Shown here: in pieces, positions 48,740 through 60,233 of the stretch
Layout of the letters: the number at the start of each line of letters is the position of its first letter
Numbering within the stretch: the first letter of the stretch is position 1
NCBI RefSeq assembly: GCF_002022275.1
Contig: NZ_MSDF01000017.1
Span: forward strand, 62,001 to 126,000
Direction: 5' to 3'
Length of the DNA: 64,000 bases
From: Pseudomonas fluorescens
GTDB lineage: Bacteria; Pseudomonadota; Gammaproteobacteria; Pseudomonadales; Pseudomonadaceae
Notes under the pieces: model-generated
Told to the model about the DNA's origin: nothing
The model's database searches: none
What the model saw: the letters and a program-made list of their open reading frames with translations, nothing else
Position numbers and translations under genes: made by a program

Positions 48740-49765
48740 TCAGTCGAAGATGCCGAAGGTCATGTAGCTGAACCACGAGCGGTCTTCGTTGTTGCCGAGG
48801 GCCTGTGGTGCTTCTTCCTGGATCACGTCGCCATTGGCGTCATGCGGCTTGAGCTCCGAAGGAATGGCTTCCTTGGCGTCCTGGAACTGCTTCATCACGT
48901 CCTGGTTGGCGCGGGTTTCGCCCGGTGGCAACGGTGGACGGGAGCTGATCAGGCCCAAGGTGTATTTGCTCAGCCACGAACGGTTGTCGGCTTCGGCAAC
49001 CCGAGGCACGAGCTGGCCGTCTTTCAGGTTTGGGGAGTCCGGGTAGTTAAGCTTCAGGGTTTCCAGGCTGGTAGCTGCCAATGCGTCCAGGTGCAGTGCC
49101 TGGTAAGCCTCGGTCATCACCGCCAGGCCGTCACCCACGGATGGGGTTTCCTGGAAGTTTTCCACTACGTAACGACCACGGTTGGCGGCGGCTACATAGG
49201 CCTGACGGGTCAGGTAGTAGTCGGCTACGTGAATCTCGTAGGAAGCCAGCAGGTTGCGCAGGTAGATCATGCGCTGCTTGGCGTCCGGCGCGTAGCGGCT
49301 GTTCGGGTAGCGGCTGGTCAGCTGGGCGAACTCGTTGTAGGAGTCGCGGGCAGCACCCGGGTCACGCTTGGTCATGTCCAGCGGCAGGAAGCGCGCCAGC
49401 AGGCCAACGTCCTGGTCGAACGAGGTCAGGCCCTTCATGTAGTAGGCGTAGTCGACGTTCGGGTGCTGCGGGTGCAGGCGGATAAAACGTTCGGCGGCAG
49501 ACTTGGCGGCTTCCGGCTCGGCGTTCTTGTAGTTGGCGTAGATCAACTCAAGTTGGGCCTGGTCGGCGTAGCGCCCGAACGGATAACGCGACTCCAGGGC
49601 CTTCAGCTTCGCTGTGGCGCTGGTGTAGCTATTATTGTCCAAGTCTTTCTGAGCCAGTTGATACAACTCGACTTCGCTCAGGTTTTCGTCGACGACTTCC
49701 TTTGTTGACGAGCAAGCAGCAGTCATGGCGAGGATGGCGATCAGCAGCAGGTGTTTCACTTGCAT
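48740..49765 (-). CDS. bamD: Outer membrane assembly factor BamD
   Basis: BamD is an essential lipoprotein of the BAM complex that inserts outer membrane proteins. The 341-residue precursor starts [18 protein letters not shown] (lipobox TAAC, Cys18) and has five TPR-like repeats ([20 protein letters not shown] and others). The C-terminal tail is longer than in E. coli, as usual for Pseudomonas. It is divergent from rluD. Confidence 0.95.
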   Translation of the reverse strand: MQVKHLLLIAILAMTAACSSTKEVVDENLSEVELYQLAQKDLDNNSYTSATAKLKALESRYPFGRYADQAQLELIYANYKNAEPEAAKSAAERFIRLHPQHPNVDYAYYMKGLTSFDQDVGLLARFLPLDMTKRDPGAARDSYNEFAQLTSRYPNSRYAPDAKQRMIYLRNLLASYEIHVADYYLTRQAYVAAANRGRYVVENFQETPSVGDGLAVMTEAYQALHLDALAATSLETLKLNYPDSPNLKDGQLVPRVAEADNRSWLSKYTLGLISSRPPLPPGETRANQDVMKQFQDAKEAIPSELKPHDANGDVIQEEAPQALGNNEDRSWFSYMTFGIFD

Positions 49766-49914
49766 GGCGGCTTGCGTCCCTATGACGGCCGCTGTCTTGG
49801 GCGGGGCCGTCCTGTTATGATGAGCGCCCCGTTGAAAGCCTCGGGGCAAAAGACGCCGTATTTAACCACAAGCGCGCAGCCGAAACCAAAGGCTGTGCCA
49901 CGCCTAGTCTGAGC

Positions 49915-50877
49915 ATGTCCGATAAAATTGAACTTCGCGCAGAGGTGCCGTCCGAATTGGGCGGCCAACGCCTCGATCAAGTCGCCGCACAATTATTCGC
50001 TGAGCACTCGCGCTCGCGCCTTTCCGCCTGGATCAAAGACGGCCGCCTGACTGTGGATGGGGCGGTTATACGCCCGCGAGACATAGTTCATGGCGGTGCG
50101 ATTCTTGAGCTGACTGCCGAGCAGGAAGCCCAAGGAGAATGGGTTGCCCAGGACATCGAGCTGGACATCGTCTATGAAGACGACGACATCCTCGTCATCA
50201 ACAAACCCGCAGGCCTGGTGGTTCACCCGGCCGCCGGGCACGCTGATGGCACCTTGCTCAATGCCCTGTTGCACCACGTGCCGGACATCATCAATGTCCC
50301 GCGCTGCGGCATCGTGCACCGCCTGGACAAGGACACCACCGGTCTGATGGTGGTGGCCAAGACTATTCAGGCCCAGACGCAGCTGGTCACACAATTGCAG
50401 AGTCGCAGCGTCAGCCGGATCTACGAGTGCATCGTGATCGGCGTCGTGGTGGCCGGTGGCAAAATCAACGCCCCGATCGGTCGTCACGGCCAGCAACGCC
50501 AGCGTATGGCGGTGATGGAAGGCGGCAAGCAGGCCGTCAGCCACTACCGTGTGCTGGAGCGTTTTCGCTCCCACACCCATGTGCGGGTCAAGCTGGAAAC
50601 CGGCCGTACGCACCAGATTCGCGTGCACATGGCGCACATCAACTTCCCGTTGGTCGGAGATCCGGCCTACGGTGGCCGCTTCCGTATTCCGCCGGCGGCG
50701 AGCTTGACCATGGTTGAATCGCTGAAAACCTTCCCTCGCCAGGCGCTGCACGCACGCTTCCTGGAGCTGGATCATCCGACGAGCGGTAAGCGGATGAGCT
50801 GGGAATCGCCTCTTCCAGACGATTTGGTCTGGTTGTTGTCGCTGCTCAAGCAGGATCGTGAGGCGTTTATCGGATGA
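49915..50877 (+). CDS. rluD: 23S rRNA pseudouridine(1911/1915/1917) synthase
   Basis: The 320-residue enzyme has an N-terminal S4 domain (RLDQVAAQLFAEHSRSRLSAWI) and the pseudouridine synthase motif GIVHRLDKDTTGLMVVAK with the catalytic Asp (near residue 140). It is transcribed away from bamD, and pgeF overlaps its stop by 4 bases. Confidence 0.96.
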   Translation: MSDKIELRAEVPSELGGQRLDQVAAQLFAEHSRSRLSAWIKDGRLTVDGAVIRPRDIVHGGAILELTAEQEAQGEWVAQDIELDIVYEDDDILVINKPAGLVVHPAAGHADGTLLNALLHHVPDIINVPRCGIVHRLDKDTTGLMVVAKTIQAQTQLVTQLQSRSVSRIYECIVIGVVVAGGKINAPIGRHGQQRQRMAVMEGGKQAVSHYRVLERFRSHTHVRVKLETGRTHQIRVHMAHINFPLVGDPAYGGRFRIPPAASLTMVESLKTFPRQALHARFLELDHPTSGKRMSWESPLPDDLVWLLSLLKQDREAFIG

Positions 50878-51599
50878 GTGACTGGCTGATTCCTGACTGG
50901 CCCGCGCCGGCCGGGGTGAAAGCCTGCGTTACCACCCGAGCGGGCGGCGTCAGTCTGGCGCCGTTCGACAGCCTCAACCTGGGCGATCATGTCGAGGACA
51001 GCCTTGAAGCTGTCCTTGAAAATCGCCGTCGTCTTACCGATGCATTCGCCATTCAGCCCGCCTGGTTACGCCAGGTCCATGGGGTAACCGTGGTCGAGGC
51101 TGATCCGTCGCGCACCGTCGAAGCCGATGGCAGCTGGTCCAGCACCCCTGGAGTCGCCTGCACATCAATGACCGCCGATTGCCTGCCCGCGTTGTTCTGC
51201 AACCGTGCCGGCACACGTGTGGCAGCTGCGCACGCCGGTTGGCGTGGCTTGGCAGCGGGAGTTCTGGAAGCTGCCTTTGACAGTCTGGACGCTGAGCCAG
51301 CTGATGTTTTGGTCTGGCTGGGCCCGGCAATCGGCCCGCAAGCCTTTGAAGTCGGCCCGGAAGTGCGTGAAGCGTTCATGCAGCAACTGCCGAGTACCGC
51401 CGAAGCCTTTGTACCCAGCCGTAATCCCGGCAAGTACATGGCTGACATCTACCAGCTGGCGCGCCTGCGCCTCGCAGAGAAAGGTGTTACGGCAGTTTAC
51501 GGTGGCGGTTTCTGTACCGTGACCGACCCGCGTTTCTTTTCCTACCGCCGCAGCCCTCGCACCGGTCGCTTCGCCTCCTTAATCTGGCTTGAACGCTAG
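50874..51599 (+). CDS. pgeF: Peptidoglycan editing factor PgeF (YfiH, polyphenol oxidase family)
   Basis: The 241-residue protein has the YfiH metal-site motifs in MTADCLPALF and AHAGWRGLAAGVLEA (Cys and His residues near 104 and 121). YfiH proteins have been called laccases and purine nucleoside phosphorylases, and also remove incorrect residues from peptidoglycan precursors. It overlaps rluD by ATGA, the conserved pairing. Confidence 0.92.
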   Translation: MSDWLIPDWPAPAGVKACVTTRAGGVSLAPFDSLNLGDHVEDSLEAVLENRRRLTDAFAIQPAWLRQVHGVTVVEADPSRTVEADGSWSSTPGVACTSMTADCLPALFCNRAGTRVAAAHAGWRGLAAGVLEAAFDSLDAEPADVLVWLGPAIGPQAFEVGPEVREAFMQQLPSTAEAFVPSRNPGKYMADIYQLARLRLAEKGVTAVYGGGFCTVTDPRFFSYRRSPRTGRFASLIWLER

Positions 51600-51629
51600 A
51601 CTCTCCTGACCTGCGTCAACTATCCACAG

Positions 51630-51655
51630 CTTGAATCTTCCAGAATCGGCCACAT
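51630..51655 (+). promoter_or_regulatory. Predicted sigma-32 (RpoH) promoter of clpB
   Basis: CTTGAA (51630-51635), a 14-base spacer and CCACAT (51650-51655) closely match the heat-shock consensus CTTGAAA-N14-CCCCAT. The site is 77 bases before the clpB start. Confidence 0.7.
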
Positions 51656-51732
51656 CTATAGGGGTATCTGGCAGGTTTCTTCATTCAGGATGTGTGTTTA
51701 TAGCTCCGGCCTGCTCAAAAGGAAGGTGACTA

Positions 51733-54297
<2,565 letters not shown>

Positions 54298-54322
54298 GCC
54301 CGGCCTGTATGGCGATAAGAGG

Positions 54323-54350
54323 AGGCCCCGCATTGCGGGGCCTTTTTTTT
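54323..54350 (+). terminator. Intrinsic terminator after clpB
   Basis: GGCCCCGC (54324-54331) pairs with GCGGGGCC (54335-54342), followed by eight T. The stretch from here to the tRNA promoter (to 54482) shows no gene. Confidence 0.93.
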
Positions 54351-54482
54351 CGATAGGGCGTTGAACTGTAAGGCAAAGGCTTGTAAAGTGCGCCCCGCAG
54401 CAACGTCAGCCCACGGGTTTCTTCTCCCCAAGAAGAAATCAGAAACAAGCGCAAATCATTGTCTTAAAAGCAATTTAAAGGG

Positions 54483-54510
54483 TTGACAGGGGTTTTTAAG
54501 ATTGTAGAAT
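54483..54510 (+). promoter_or_regulatory. Strong sigma-70 promoter of the tRNA cluster
   Basis: TTGACA (54483-54488), a 16-base spacer and TAGAAT (54505-54510) are followed by a GC-rich discriminator (AGCGCGCC), the form expected for growth-rate and stringent control of tRNA genes. The start would be about 85 bases before tRNA-Asn. Confidence 0.75.
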
Positions 54511-54600
54511 AGCGCGCCTCAGACACATGAACGTAGCGATACGGGCAAGTCGAAGAGAAGGTTACATAGCGGTAAAAGTTGCACATTTGAAATATGTAGT

Positions 54601-54676
54601 TCCGTGATAGCTCAGTCGGTAGAGCAAATGACTGTTAATCATTGGGTCCCAGGTTCGAGTCCTGGTCACGGAGCCA
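54601..54676 (+). tRNA. tRNA-Asn (GTT)
   Basis: The 76-base cloverleaf has acceptor TCCGTGA/TCACGGA, anticodon GTT in GACTGTTAATC, T-loop GGTTCGAGTCC and an encoded CCA. Confidence 0.98.
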
Positions 54677-54686
54677 ATTTCAAAAC

Positions 54687-54763
54687 CGGGGTATAGCGCA
54701 GTCCGGTAGCGCGCCTGCTTTGGGAGCAGGATGTCAGGAGTTCGAATCCCCTTACCCCGACCA
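54687..54763 (+). tRNA. tRNA-Pro (TGG), copy 1
   Basis: The 77-base cloverleaf has acceptor CGGGGTA/TACCCCG, anticodon TGG in CTTTGGGAG, and an encoded CCA. An identical copy lies at 54939. Confidence 0.98.
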
Positions 54764-54768
54764 TATTT

Positions 54769-54844
54769 GGGTCGTTAGCTCAGTTGGTAGAGCAGTTGGC
54801 TTTTAACCAATTGGTCGTAGGTTCGAATCCCACACGACCCACCA
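54769..54844 (+). tRNA. tRNA-Lys (TTT)
   Basis: The 76-base cloverleaf has acceptor GGGTCGT/ACGACCC, anticodon TTT in GGCTTTTAACC, and an encoded CCA. Confidence 0.98.
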
Positions 54845-54907
54845 TTTTTGAGACCAGTTAATGCTGGAATCGAATCTTAAGATCAGAGGCCAAAAGCGCT
54901 GATCGAA

Positions 54908-54936
54908 GAAGGCGACTGAAAGGTCGCCTTTTTTTT
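54908..54936 (+). terminator. Terminator between tRNA-Lys and the second tRNA-Pro
   Basis: AAGGCGAC (54909-54916) pairs with GTCGCCTT (54923-54930), and the T-run reaches 54936. The second tRNA-Pro starts three bases later. An inverted repeat GATCAG/CTGATC (54881-54904) precedes it. Confidence 0.85.
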
Positions 54937-54938
54937 AC

Positions 54939-55015
54939 CGGGGTATAGCGCAGTCCGGTAGCGCGCCTGCTTTGGGAGCAGGATGTCAGGAGTTCGAATC
55001 CCCTTACCCCGACCA
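54939..55015 (+). tRNA. tRNA-Pro (TGG), copy 2
   Basis: The sequence is identical to the tRNA-Pro at 54687, and the shared block includes ACC before and ATATT after the gene. It sits directly behind a terminator, so it must rely on read-through or on an upstream promoter inside the terminator region. Confidence 0.97.
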
Positions 55016-55020
55016 TATTA

Positions 55021-55057
55021 AAAATCCTCGTATCGAAAGATACGGGGATTTTTTTTA
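55021..55057 (+). terminator. Terminator after tRNA-Pro copy 2
   Basis: AATCCTCGTATC and GATACGGGGATT form a stem around GAAA with one non-canonical pair, followed by six or more T. Confidence 0.85.
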
Positions 55058-55091
55058 CTTGTTGAAAATCTCAAATGCGACGCAAAAAAAA

Positions 55092-55180
55092 TGTGGGAGC
55101 TGGCTTGCCTGCGATAGCGGTCTGTCAGCCAACATATTTGCTGCTGATCCGCCGCCATCGCGGGCAAGCCCGCTCCCACA
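55092..55180. repeat. REP-type palindrome with mixed arms (copy 7)
   Basis: The left arm is GTGGGAGCTGGCTTGCCTGC as in copies 1-4 and 6; the right arm complements GTGGGAGCGGGCTTGCCCGC, the class of copy 5. It lies between tRNA-Pro and ndh. Confidence 0.85.
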
Positions 55181-55193
55181 CGGGTGCGTGTGG

Positions 55194-56492
55194 TTAGTGC
55201 AATTTGAGCCTTGGCTCAGTACCCCGCCCGATCTTGCTGCCCAGCATCAACATGGCCGTGCGGAAAAAACCATACAGCGCCATCTGGTGCATGCGGTACA
55301 GCGACACATAAAACATCCGCGCCAGCCAGCCTTCCAGCATTACGCTGCCGGTCAGGTTGCCCATCAAGTTACCCACTGCCGAGAAGCGCGACAGCGAGAT
55401 CAGCGAGCCGTAGTCGGTGTACTTGTAGGTCGGCAACTCCTTGCCTTCGATGCGCAATTTCAGCGATTTGGCCAGCAACGACGCCTGCTGGTGAGCCGCC
55501 TGGGCGCGTGGCGGTACATTGCGATCAGTGCCAGGTTGCGGGCAGGCCGCGCAGTCACCGAAGGCAAAAATGTTTTCATCGCGTGTGGTTTGCAGCGTCG
55601 GCAGCACTTGCAGCTGATTGATGCGGTTGGTTTCCAGGCCATCGATGTCCTTGAGGAAGCCCGGCGCACGAATGCCGGCGGCCCATACCTTCAGGCTGGC
55701 TGGAATGACTTGGCCGCTGCTGGTGATCAGTGCGTCTGCCGTGACTTCACTGACTGCCGAGTTTGTCAGCACGGTCACACCCAGTTTCTCCAGGGTTTTA
55801 TGCACAGGCCCGCCAATTCGCTCGGGCAGCGCAGGCAAAACCCGTGGGCCGGCTTCGATCAGGGTGATGTGCATGTTTTCCGGCTTGATGCGGTCCAGGC
55901 CGTAAGCGGCGAGCTCGTGAGCGGCGTTATGCAGCTCGGCGGCCAGTTCGACACCGGTGGCGCCGGCGCCGACGATGGCAACGCTGATGTTCTCTTCCAC
56001 ATCGGTCTGCCCGGCATGGGCGCGCAGGTAGTGGTTGAGCAGTTGCTGGTGGAAGCGCTCGGCCTGCTTGCGGGTGTCGAGGAACAGGCAGTGCTGCGCC
56101 GCGCCCTCGGTGCCGAAGTCATTGGTGGTGCTGCCGACCGCAATCACCAGGCTGTCATAACCGAGTACGCGCGCAGGCACCAGTTCGCGGCCTTCTTCAT
56201 CGAGCGTCGCAGCCAGCTGGATTTTCTTCTGCTCACGGTCAAGCCCGCTCATGCGCCCCAGTTGGAACTCGAAGTGGTTCCATTTGGCCTGGGCGACATA
56301 ATTGAGTTCGTCTTCCGATGAGTTCAGCGAGCCGGCGGCCACTTCGTGCAGCAGCGGTTTCCAGATGTGGGTCAGGTTGGCGTCCACCAGCGTGATGCTG
56401 GCGGTGCCGCGCTTGCCCAGAGTCTTACCCAGGCGGGTAGCCAACTCCAGGCCGCCGGCGCCGCCGCCGACGATAATAATACGATGGGTCAT
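55194..56492 (-). CDS. ndh: Type II NADH:quinone oxidoreductase
   Basis: NDH-2 passes electrons from NADH to quinone without pumping protons. The 432-residue protein has the FAD motif IIIVGGGAGGLELATRL (residues 5-21), the NAD motif VAIVGAGATGVELAAEL near residue 170, and a C-terminal amphipathic membrane anchor (SLYRMHQMALYGFF). The ATG at 56492 is preferred to a longer start. It occupies the PA4538 position. Confidence 0.95.
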   Translation of the reverse strand: MTHRIIIVGGGAGGLELATRLGKTLGKRGTASITLVDANLTHIWKPLLHEVAAGSLNSSEDELNYVAQAKWNHFEFQLGRMSGLDREQKKIQLAATLDEEGRELVPARVLGYDSLVIAVGSTTNDFGTEGAAQHCLFLDTRKQAERFHQQLLNHYLRAHAGQTDVEENISVAIVGAGATGVELAAELHNAAHELAAYGLDRIKPENMHITLIEAGPRVLPALPERIGGPVHKTLEKLGVTVLTNSAVSEVTADALITSSGQVIPASLKVWAAGIRAPGFLKDIDGLETNRINQLQVLPTLQTTRDENIFAFGDCAACPQPGTDRNVPPRAQAAHQQASLLAKSLKLRIEGKELPTYKYTDYGSLISLSRFSAVGNLMGNLTGSVMLEGWLARMFYVSLYRMHQMALYGFFRTAMLMLGSKIGRGTEPRLKLH

Positions 56493-56552
56493 GGGGATAT
56501 CTCGCAAGGCTAAAAGAAATCGGAGCAGTTACCCCCGCGAGCGCCAGGCAGC

Positions 56553-56726
56553 TCATAGCGTCAGGTAACTCAAAAGGCGGCTCAGCAGACCGAGCCCGAT
56601 CACTGCCACCAGCACCATAACGAGGAGCAGCCACGGCCTGAAAGGCTTGCGCTCGACTCGGTTCTGGGAGAGTTGCAGATACTCTTCGACACGCTGTTGG
56701 TCATCGGGTTTCAGGCGGCTGGTCAT
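56553..56726 (-). CDS. DUF3094 small membrane protein
   Basis: The 57-residue protein has a polar N-terminus (MTSRLKPDDQQRVEEYLQLS) and one C-terminal membrane helix (WLLLVMVLVAVIGLGLLSRLL). This is the DUF3094 family of unknown function, placed between ndh and DUF1780 as in other Pseudomonas. Confidence 0.85.
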   Translation of the reverse strand: MTSRLKPDDQQRVEEYLQLSQNRVERKPFRPWLLLVMVLVAVIGLGLLSRLLSYLTL

Positions 56727-56815
56727 AAAGGCCTCGTCAGGTAGACGTTGCAAAAGGGCGCCACGTTACAGTCAGGGGGTTGGCGGTATCGCCACAAGCG
56801 TAGCCTGTGCCCGCG

Positions 56816-57445
56816 TCACAGGCTGATGCCCACGTCGAATACTATGCTGCGCCCCAGGTTGTTGCGCAAGAAGTCCGGCGCGTCCGGGTGGGCGAACAGC
56901 ACGCGGGCAAAGGTTGGCCCCACCAACGACAACGAGCGCCAGCCCTGGCGCAGGTATTCGGTGGGCGGCGGAAAATGGCTATTGAGGTCCAGCACTTCGC
57001 GCTTGAGGCTGCTGAAGGCGATCAGGTCCAGTTCGCCCAGGTCCATCCCGCGTTCTTTGTAGTTATGCGCCTTTTTGCGCAAGGTCGGCGCCAGGCGCAG
57101 CAAAAACTCATGCGCCGGGATTCTCCGCGGCTTGGCTTCGCGCCGCACCAGTTGACTCAGGGAAAACGCACTGCGCCGACGCAGCAGTTCGTCGCGCCAC
57201 TCATCGTTAAGGCGACGGCCCTCATCGAGCACAAAAAACACCTCGAAACTGGCATCGCGAAACAGCACATCCGGCGGTTCCTGGCCGGCAGGGTGAAACT
57301 CTTCGGCGCGGTAGGGCACATTCAAGCCTTGCAGCAGGCGCTGGCAGACCCAACGCTCACGCTCCCATTTGCGGGCATTGGACAAAAACGCGTTGGCTTG
57401 TTCGGCCGCTACGGTGAGCAGGCGCAAGTAATCTGAGTCATCCAT
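56816..57445 (-). CDS. DUF1780 protein
   Basis: The 209-residue protein is a soluble DUF1780 member (MDDSDYLRLLTVAAEQANAF). It has a PPDVLF-centred segment near residue 57 that resembles a nuclease-like fold, but I cannot assign activity. It is divergent from the ECF-type permease gene. Confidence 0.82.
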   Translation of the reverse strand: MDDSDYLRLLTVAAEQANAFLSNARKWERERWVCQRLLQGLNVPYRAEEFHPAGQEPPDVLFRDASFEVFFVLDEGRRLNDEWRDELLRRRSAFSLSQLVRREAKPRRIPAHEFLLRLAPTLRKKAHNYKERGMDLGELDLIAFSSLKREVLDLNSHFPPPTEYLRQGWRSLSLVGPTFARVLFAHPDAPDFLRNNLGRSIVFDVGISL

Positions 57446-57573
57446 AGTGCCAGCTTAGCGTTCAAATGATGACCGCAGGAAGTCTTGCTTAAAAACGCCG
57501 GTGTAGACTGGCCATTCGGCAGCCACCCAGGGATGAGGTGCGAAATGAAGTTTTACGAAAGGGGACAACGCCC

Positions 57574-58263
57574 GTGATCAGTGCCGCGGTATTGGCGCCG
57601 GAAACCCTCGGAATCGGCTGGCTGCTTTACATGCCGGTGGTGATGTGGGCAATCCTGCGCTCGCCGTGGGTCGAGCTGTTCGCTGACCGGCGGCGCCAGC
57701 ACTTGCTGTTCGGCACGGTGTTTGCGCTGTTCCTGCTGTGGTTGGTACGGCGTGATTTCGATACCGGCGTCTCTTACCATTTTATCGGCATGACGGCTGT
57801 CACTCTGTTGCTCGACTGGCCCTTGGCAATCGTCGGGGGGCTGGTTGCGCAGGCCGGTTTGGTGTTGCTGGGGCGCCAGGATCTGGCGGCCGTCGGGGTC
57901 AACGGCTTGCTGCTGATTGGGCTGCCGGTGCTGGTCACGGAAGCATGCGCGGTGTTGGTAGAAAGAGCCAAACCGCGAAACCCCTTTGTGTATATCTTCT
58001 GCTCCGGTTTCTTTGCCGCCGCGCTGTCGGCCTTGCTTTGCCTGTTGGTCGGGCTTGGATTGCTGTGGTTCGACGGCCGTTTCGCAATGCCCGAATGGCT
58101 GGAAGACTTCGTCGGCTACCTGTGGCTGATCGTATTCCCTGAAGCCTTTATCAACGGCATGATCGTCAGTGCACTGGTGGTGTTTTGCCCTGAATGGCTG
58201 GAAACCTTCAACCGTACGCGCTACCTCTCGGCGCCCTGGAAGGATGACGATTCGCAGCGTTGA
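57574..58263 (+). CDS. Energy-coupling factor ABC transporter permease-like membrane protein
   Basis: The protein of about 229 residues has six or so membrane segments and resembles CbiM-type permeases of cobalt or nickel ECF transporters (PETLGIGWLLYMP N-terminus; FVGYLWLIVFPEAFINGMIV near the C-terminus). The chosen start is GTG at 57574, preceded by AAAGGGGA; GTG at 57538 is an alternative giving 241 residues. No ATPase or T-component gene is adjacent, so its partner and substrate are unknown. Confidence 0.75.
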   Translation: MISAAVLAPETLGIGWLLYMPVVMWAILRSPWVELFADRRRQHLLFGTVFALFLLWLVRRDFDTGVSYHFIGMTAVTLLLDWPLAIVGGLVAQAGLVLLGRQDLAAVGVNGLLLIGLPVLVTEACAVLVERAKPRNPFVYIFCSGFFAAALSALLCLLVGLGLLWFDGRFAMPEWLEDFVGYLWLIVFPEAFINGMIVSALVVFCPEWLETFNRTRYLSAPWKDDDSQR

Positions 58264-58337
58264 TCCAGATCAAATCCCGGGAGGCTGTGCAGGCCCATGC
58301 TCCGCGAAACTTTTCTGAGCAGACGGGAGCACGGAGC

Positions 58338-58553
58338 ATGAGTGTGTATGAGTGGGCACGGCAGGAGTTGCGCAGAAGCCAGGACGCAGCGCAGGAAATC
58401 GGCTTTGACCCGGGATTGACCCTGCGCGCCATGCTCAGCGCGGTCGTGCAGCAGAGCAAGGGTGTGCGCACGTTTGAAGACTTGGCCGACGAGCTGCAAT
58501 ACTTGGCAGAGAATCTCGACGACCAGCAGGAATACGCCTTTATGCGGCCTTAA
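58338..58553 (+). CDS. Conserved small protein, function unknown
   Basis: The 71-residue protein starts [20 protein letters not shown] and is largely helical, with an acidic C-terminus ([20 protein letters not shown]). It has no recognised domain. It lies between the ECF-like gene (74 bases after) and yacG (convergent, overlapping by 4 bases). Confidence 0.7.
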   Translation: MSVYEWARQELRRSQDAAQEIGFDPGLTLRAMLSAVVQQSKGVRTFEDLADELQYLAENLDDQQEYAFMRP

Positions 58554-58750
58554 TGGCGCGGCGGCAAGTCTTCGGAAAACAGCTCGTCTTCAGCATCCGG
58601 GGCCACAGGGATCTTGTGTTCCTCGGCCGCCCAAGCGCCGAGGTCGATGAGTTTGCAGCGGTCCGAGCAGAACGGCCGGTTGAGGTTGGTCGCTTTCCAT
58701 TCCACGGGTGCTCCGCAGGTTGGGCAGTCGACGGTCAAGGGTTGGCTCAT
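58550..58750 (-). CDS. yacG: DNA gyrase inhibitor YacG
   Basis: The 66-residue zinc protein has CPTCG near residue 10 and [10 protein letters not shown] near 32, forming the four-cysteine zinc site. YacG binds GyrB and inhibits gyrase. It overlaps coaE by 4 bases, the conserved pair downstream of pilD. Confidence 0.95.
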   Translation of the reverse strand: MSQPLTVDCPTCGAPVEWKATNLNRPFCSDRCKLIDLGAWAAEEHKIPVAPDAEDELFSEDLPPRH

Positions 58751-59370
58751 GATCGGCCTCCACGCAAAGTAAGGTAAAAGTGGTGCAGTCGCTCGACCTC
58801 GCTGTGCAGCCAGGCGAGGTCCTTGTCGTTGACCAGCACGTCATCGGCATGGTTCAAGCGGTCTTCCCGGCTGAACTGGGCCTTGAGAATCGCTTGCACC
58901 TGTTGCTCGCTGATGCCGTCGCGCTGCAGGGTACGCTGAATCTGCAGCGATTGCGGCACATCGATCACCAGGACGCGCTGGGTCATGCTGGACTGGCCGG
59001 ATTCGATCAGCAACGGTGATACCAGAATCGCGTAAGGCGAACGGGCGCGTGCCAGGTGGCTGCGAATTTCCTCGCCAATCAACGGGTGCAACAAAGCTTC
59101 CAGCCAGCGGCGCTCTTCGGGCACCTCAAAGATCAGCTTTCGCAGGGCCGCTCGGTCGAGTTGGCCGTCGGGCTGTAACACGCCGCCACCGAAATGCTCG
59201 GCGATGCGTGCCAGGGCAGGCCGGCCGGGCTCTACTACCCAGCGCGCGGCGTGGTCGGCGTCGACCAGGTCGATGCCCAAGTCGATAAAATGCTGGGCAG
59301 CCGCGCTTTTGCCGCTGCCTATGCCGCCGGTGAGGCCAAGAATCCAGGGTGTTGCAACAGAAGTGGTCAT
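58747..59370 (-). CDS. coaE: Dephospho-CoA kinase
   Basis: CoaE phosphorylates the 3' hydroxyl of dephospho-CoA in the last step of CoA synthesis. The 207-residue protein has the P-loop [11 protein letters not shown] (residues 12-22), the [13 protein letters not shown] segment, and the lid helix. Start ATG at 59370 is preferred; a longer upstream frame extends into pilD sequence. Confidence 0.95.
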   Translation of the reverse strand: MTTSVATPWILGLTGGIGSGKSAAAQHFIDLGIDLVDADHAARWVVEPGRPALARIAEHFGGGVLQPDGQLDRAALRKLIFEVPEERRWLEALLHPLIGEEIRSHLARARSPYAILVSPLLIESGQSSMTQRVLVIDVPQSLQIQRTLQRDGISEQQVQAILKAQFSREDRLNHADDVLVNDKDLAWLHSEVERLHHFYLTLRGGRS

Positions 59371-60233
59371 TTGAAACCGACAGACTGCAAATAGAAGTCG
59401 GTTATTTGACCACCCCAGAGCAATGCAATCCAGCCGGCAATCGCCAGGCAGGGTCCAAATGGCATTGGCGCCGATGTCTGGTGCTTGCGCAAACGCAGCA
59501 GAATCAACCCGGTAAATACGCCGAGCAGCGACGCCATCAGCAGTGTCATCGGCAGAATCTGCCAGCCGCCCCAGGCACCCAGCAGCGCCAGTAATTTGAA
59601 GTCGCCATGGCCCATGCCGTCCTTGCCGGTGACCAATTTGAACAGCCAGAACACCGTCCACAGGCTCATATAGCCAACCACCGCGCCCCACAGCGCATCG
59701 GGCAGCGTTGCCAGCAAGCCGAAGCTGTTGCCGATCAGCCCCAGCCACAACAGCGGCAGCACCAGCACGTCCGGGAGCAGTTGATGGTCCACGTCAATCA
59801 GACTCATCGCCAACAAGCCCCAGCTCAGCATCATCACCGCACCGGCTTCCCAGCCAAAGCCGAAGTGCCAGGCCACCACTGCCGAGATCAGCGCGCAGGC
59901 CAGTTCCGTAAAGGGATAACGGGCGCTGATAGGTTCACGACAATGAGCGCAGCGGCCTCTGAGCATCGCATAACTGAGCAGCGGGATATTTTCCCAGGCA
60001 CGAATCGGCTGGTTGCAATTCGGGCAGCAGGAGTCGGGCCGCGCGAGGTTGTAAGTGGGGCCTGCGGGGTCAGCCGGCAAGCCGAGAATTTCACGGGCCT
60101 GGGCACGCCATTCACGCTCAAGCATCTTGGGCAAACGCCACACCAGCACGTTGAGGAAGCTGCCGACGATCAGCCCCAGCACCAACGCCATACCGACAAA
60201 CAGCCACGGTCGCTCACTCAAAAGCAGGCTCAA
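59367..60233 (-). CDS. pilD: Prepilin leader peptidase/methyltransferase
   Basis: PilD cuts and N-methylates prepilins and pseudopilins. The 288-residue protein has the N-terminal CCPNCNQPI...GRCAHC zinc region (near residues 70-100), the two catalytic aspartates in [12 protein letters not shown] and GMGHGDFK, and about seven membrane helices. The start is TTG at 60233 overlapping the TGA of pilC (TTGA); an internal ATG is possible but would cut into the first helix. Confidence 0.93.
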   Translation of the reverse strand: MSLLLSERPWLFVGMALVLGLIVGSFLNVLVWRLPKMLEREWRAQAREILGLPADPAGPTYNLARPDSCCPNCNQPIRAWENIPLLSYAMLRGRCAHCREPISARYPFTELACALISAVVAWHFGFGWEAGAVMMLSWGLLAMSLIDVDHQLLPDVLVLPLLWLGLIGNSFGLLATLPDALWGAVVGYMSLWTVFWLFKLVTGKDGMGHGDFKLLALLGAWGGWQILPMTLLMASLLGVFTGLILLRLRKHQTSAPMPFGPCLAIAGWIALLWGGQITDFYLQSVGFK

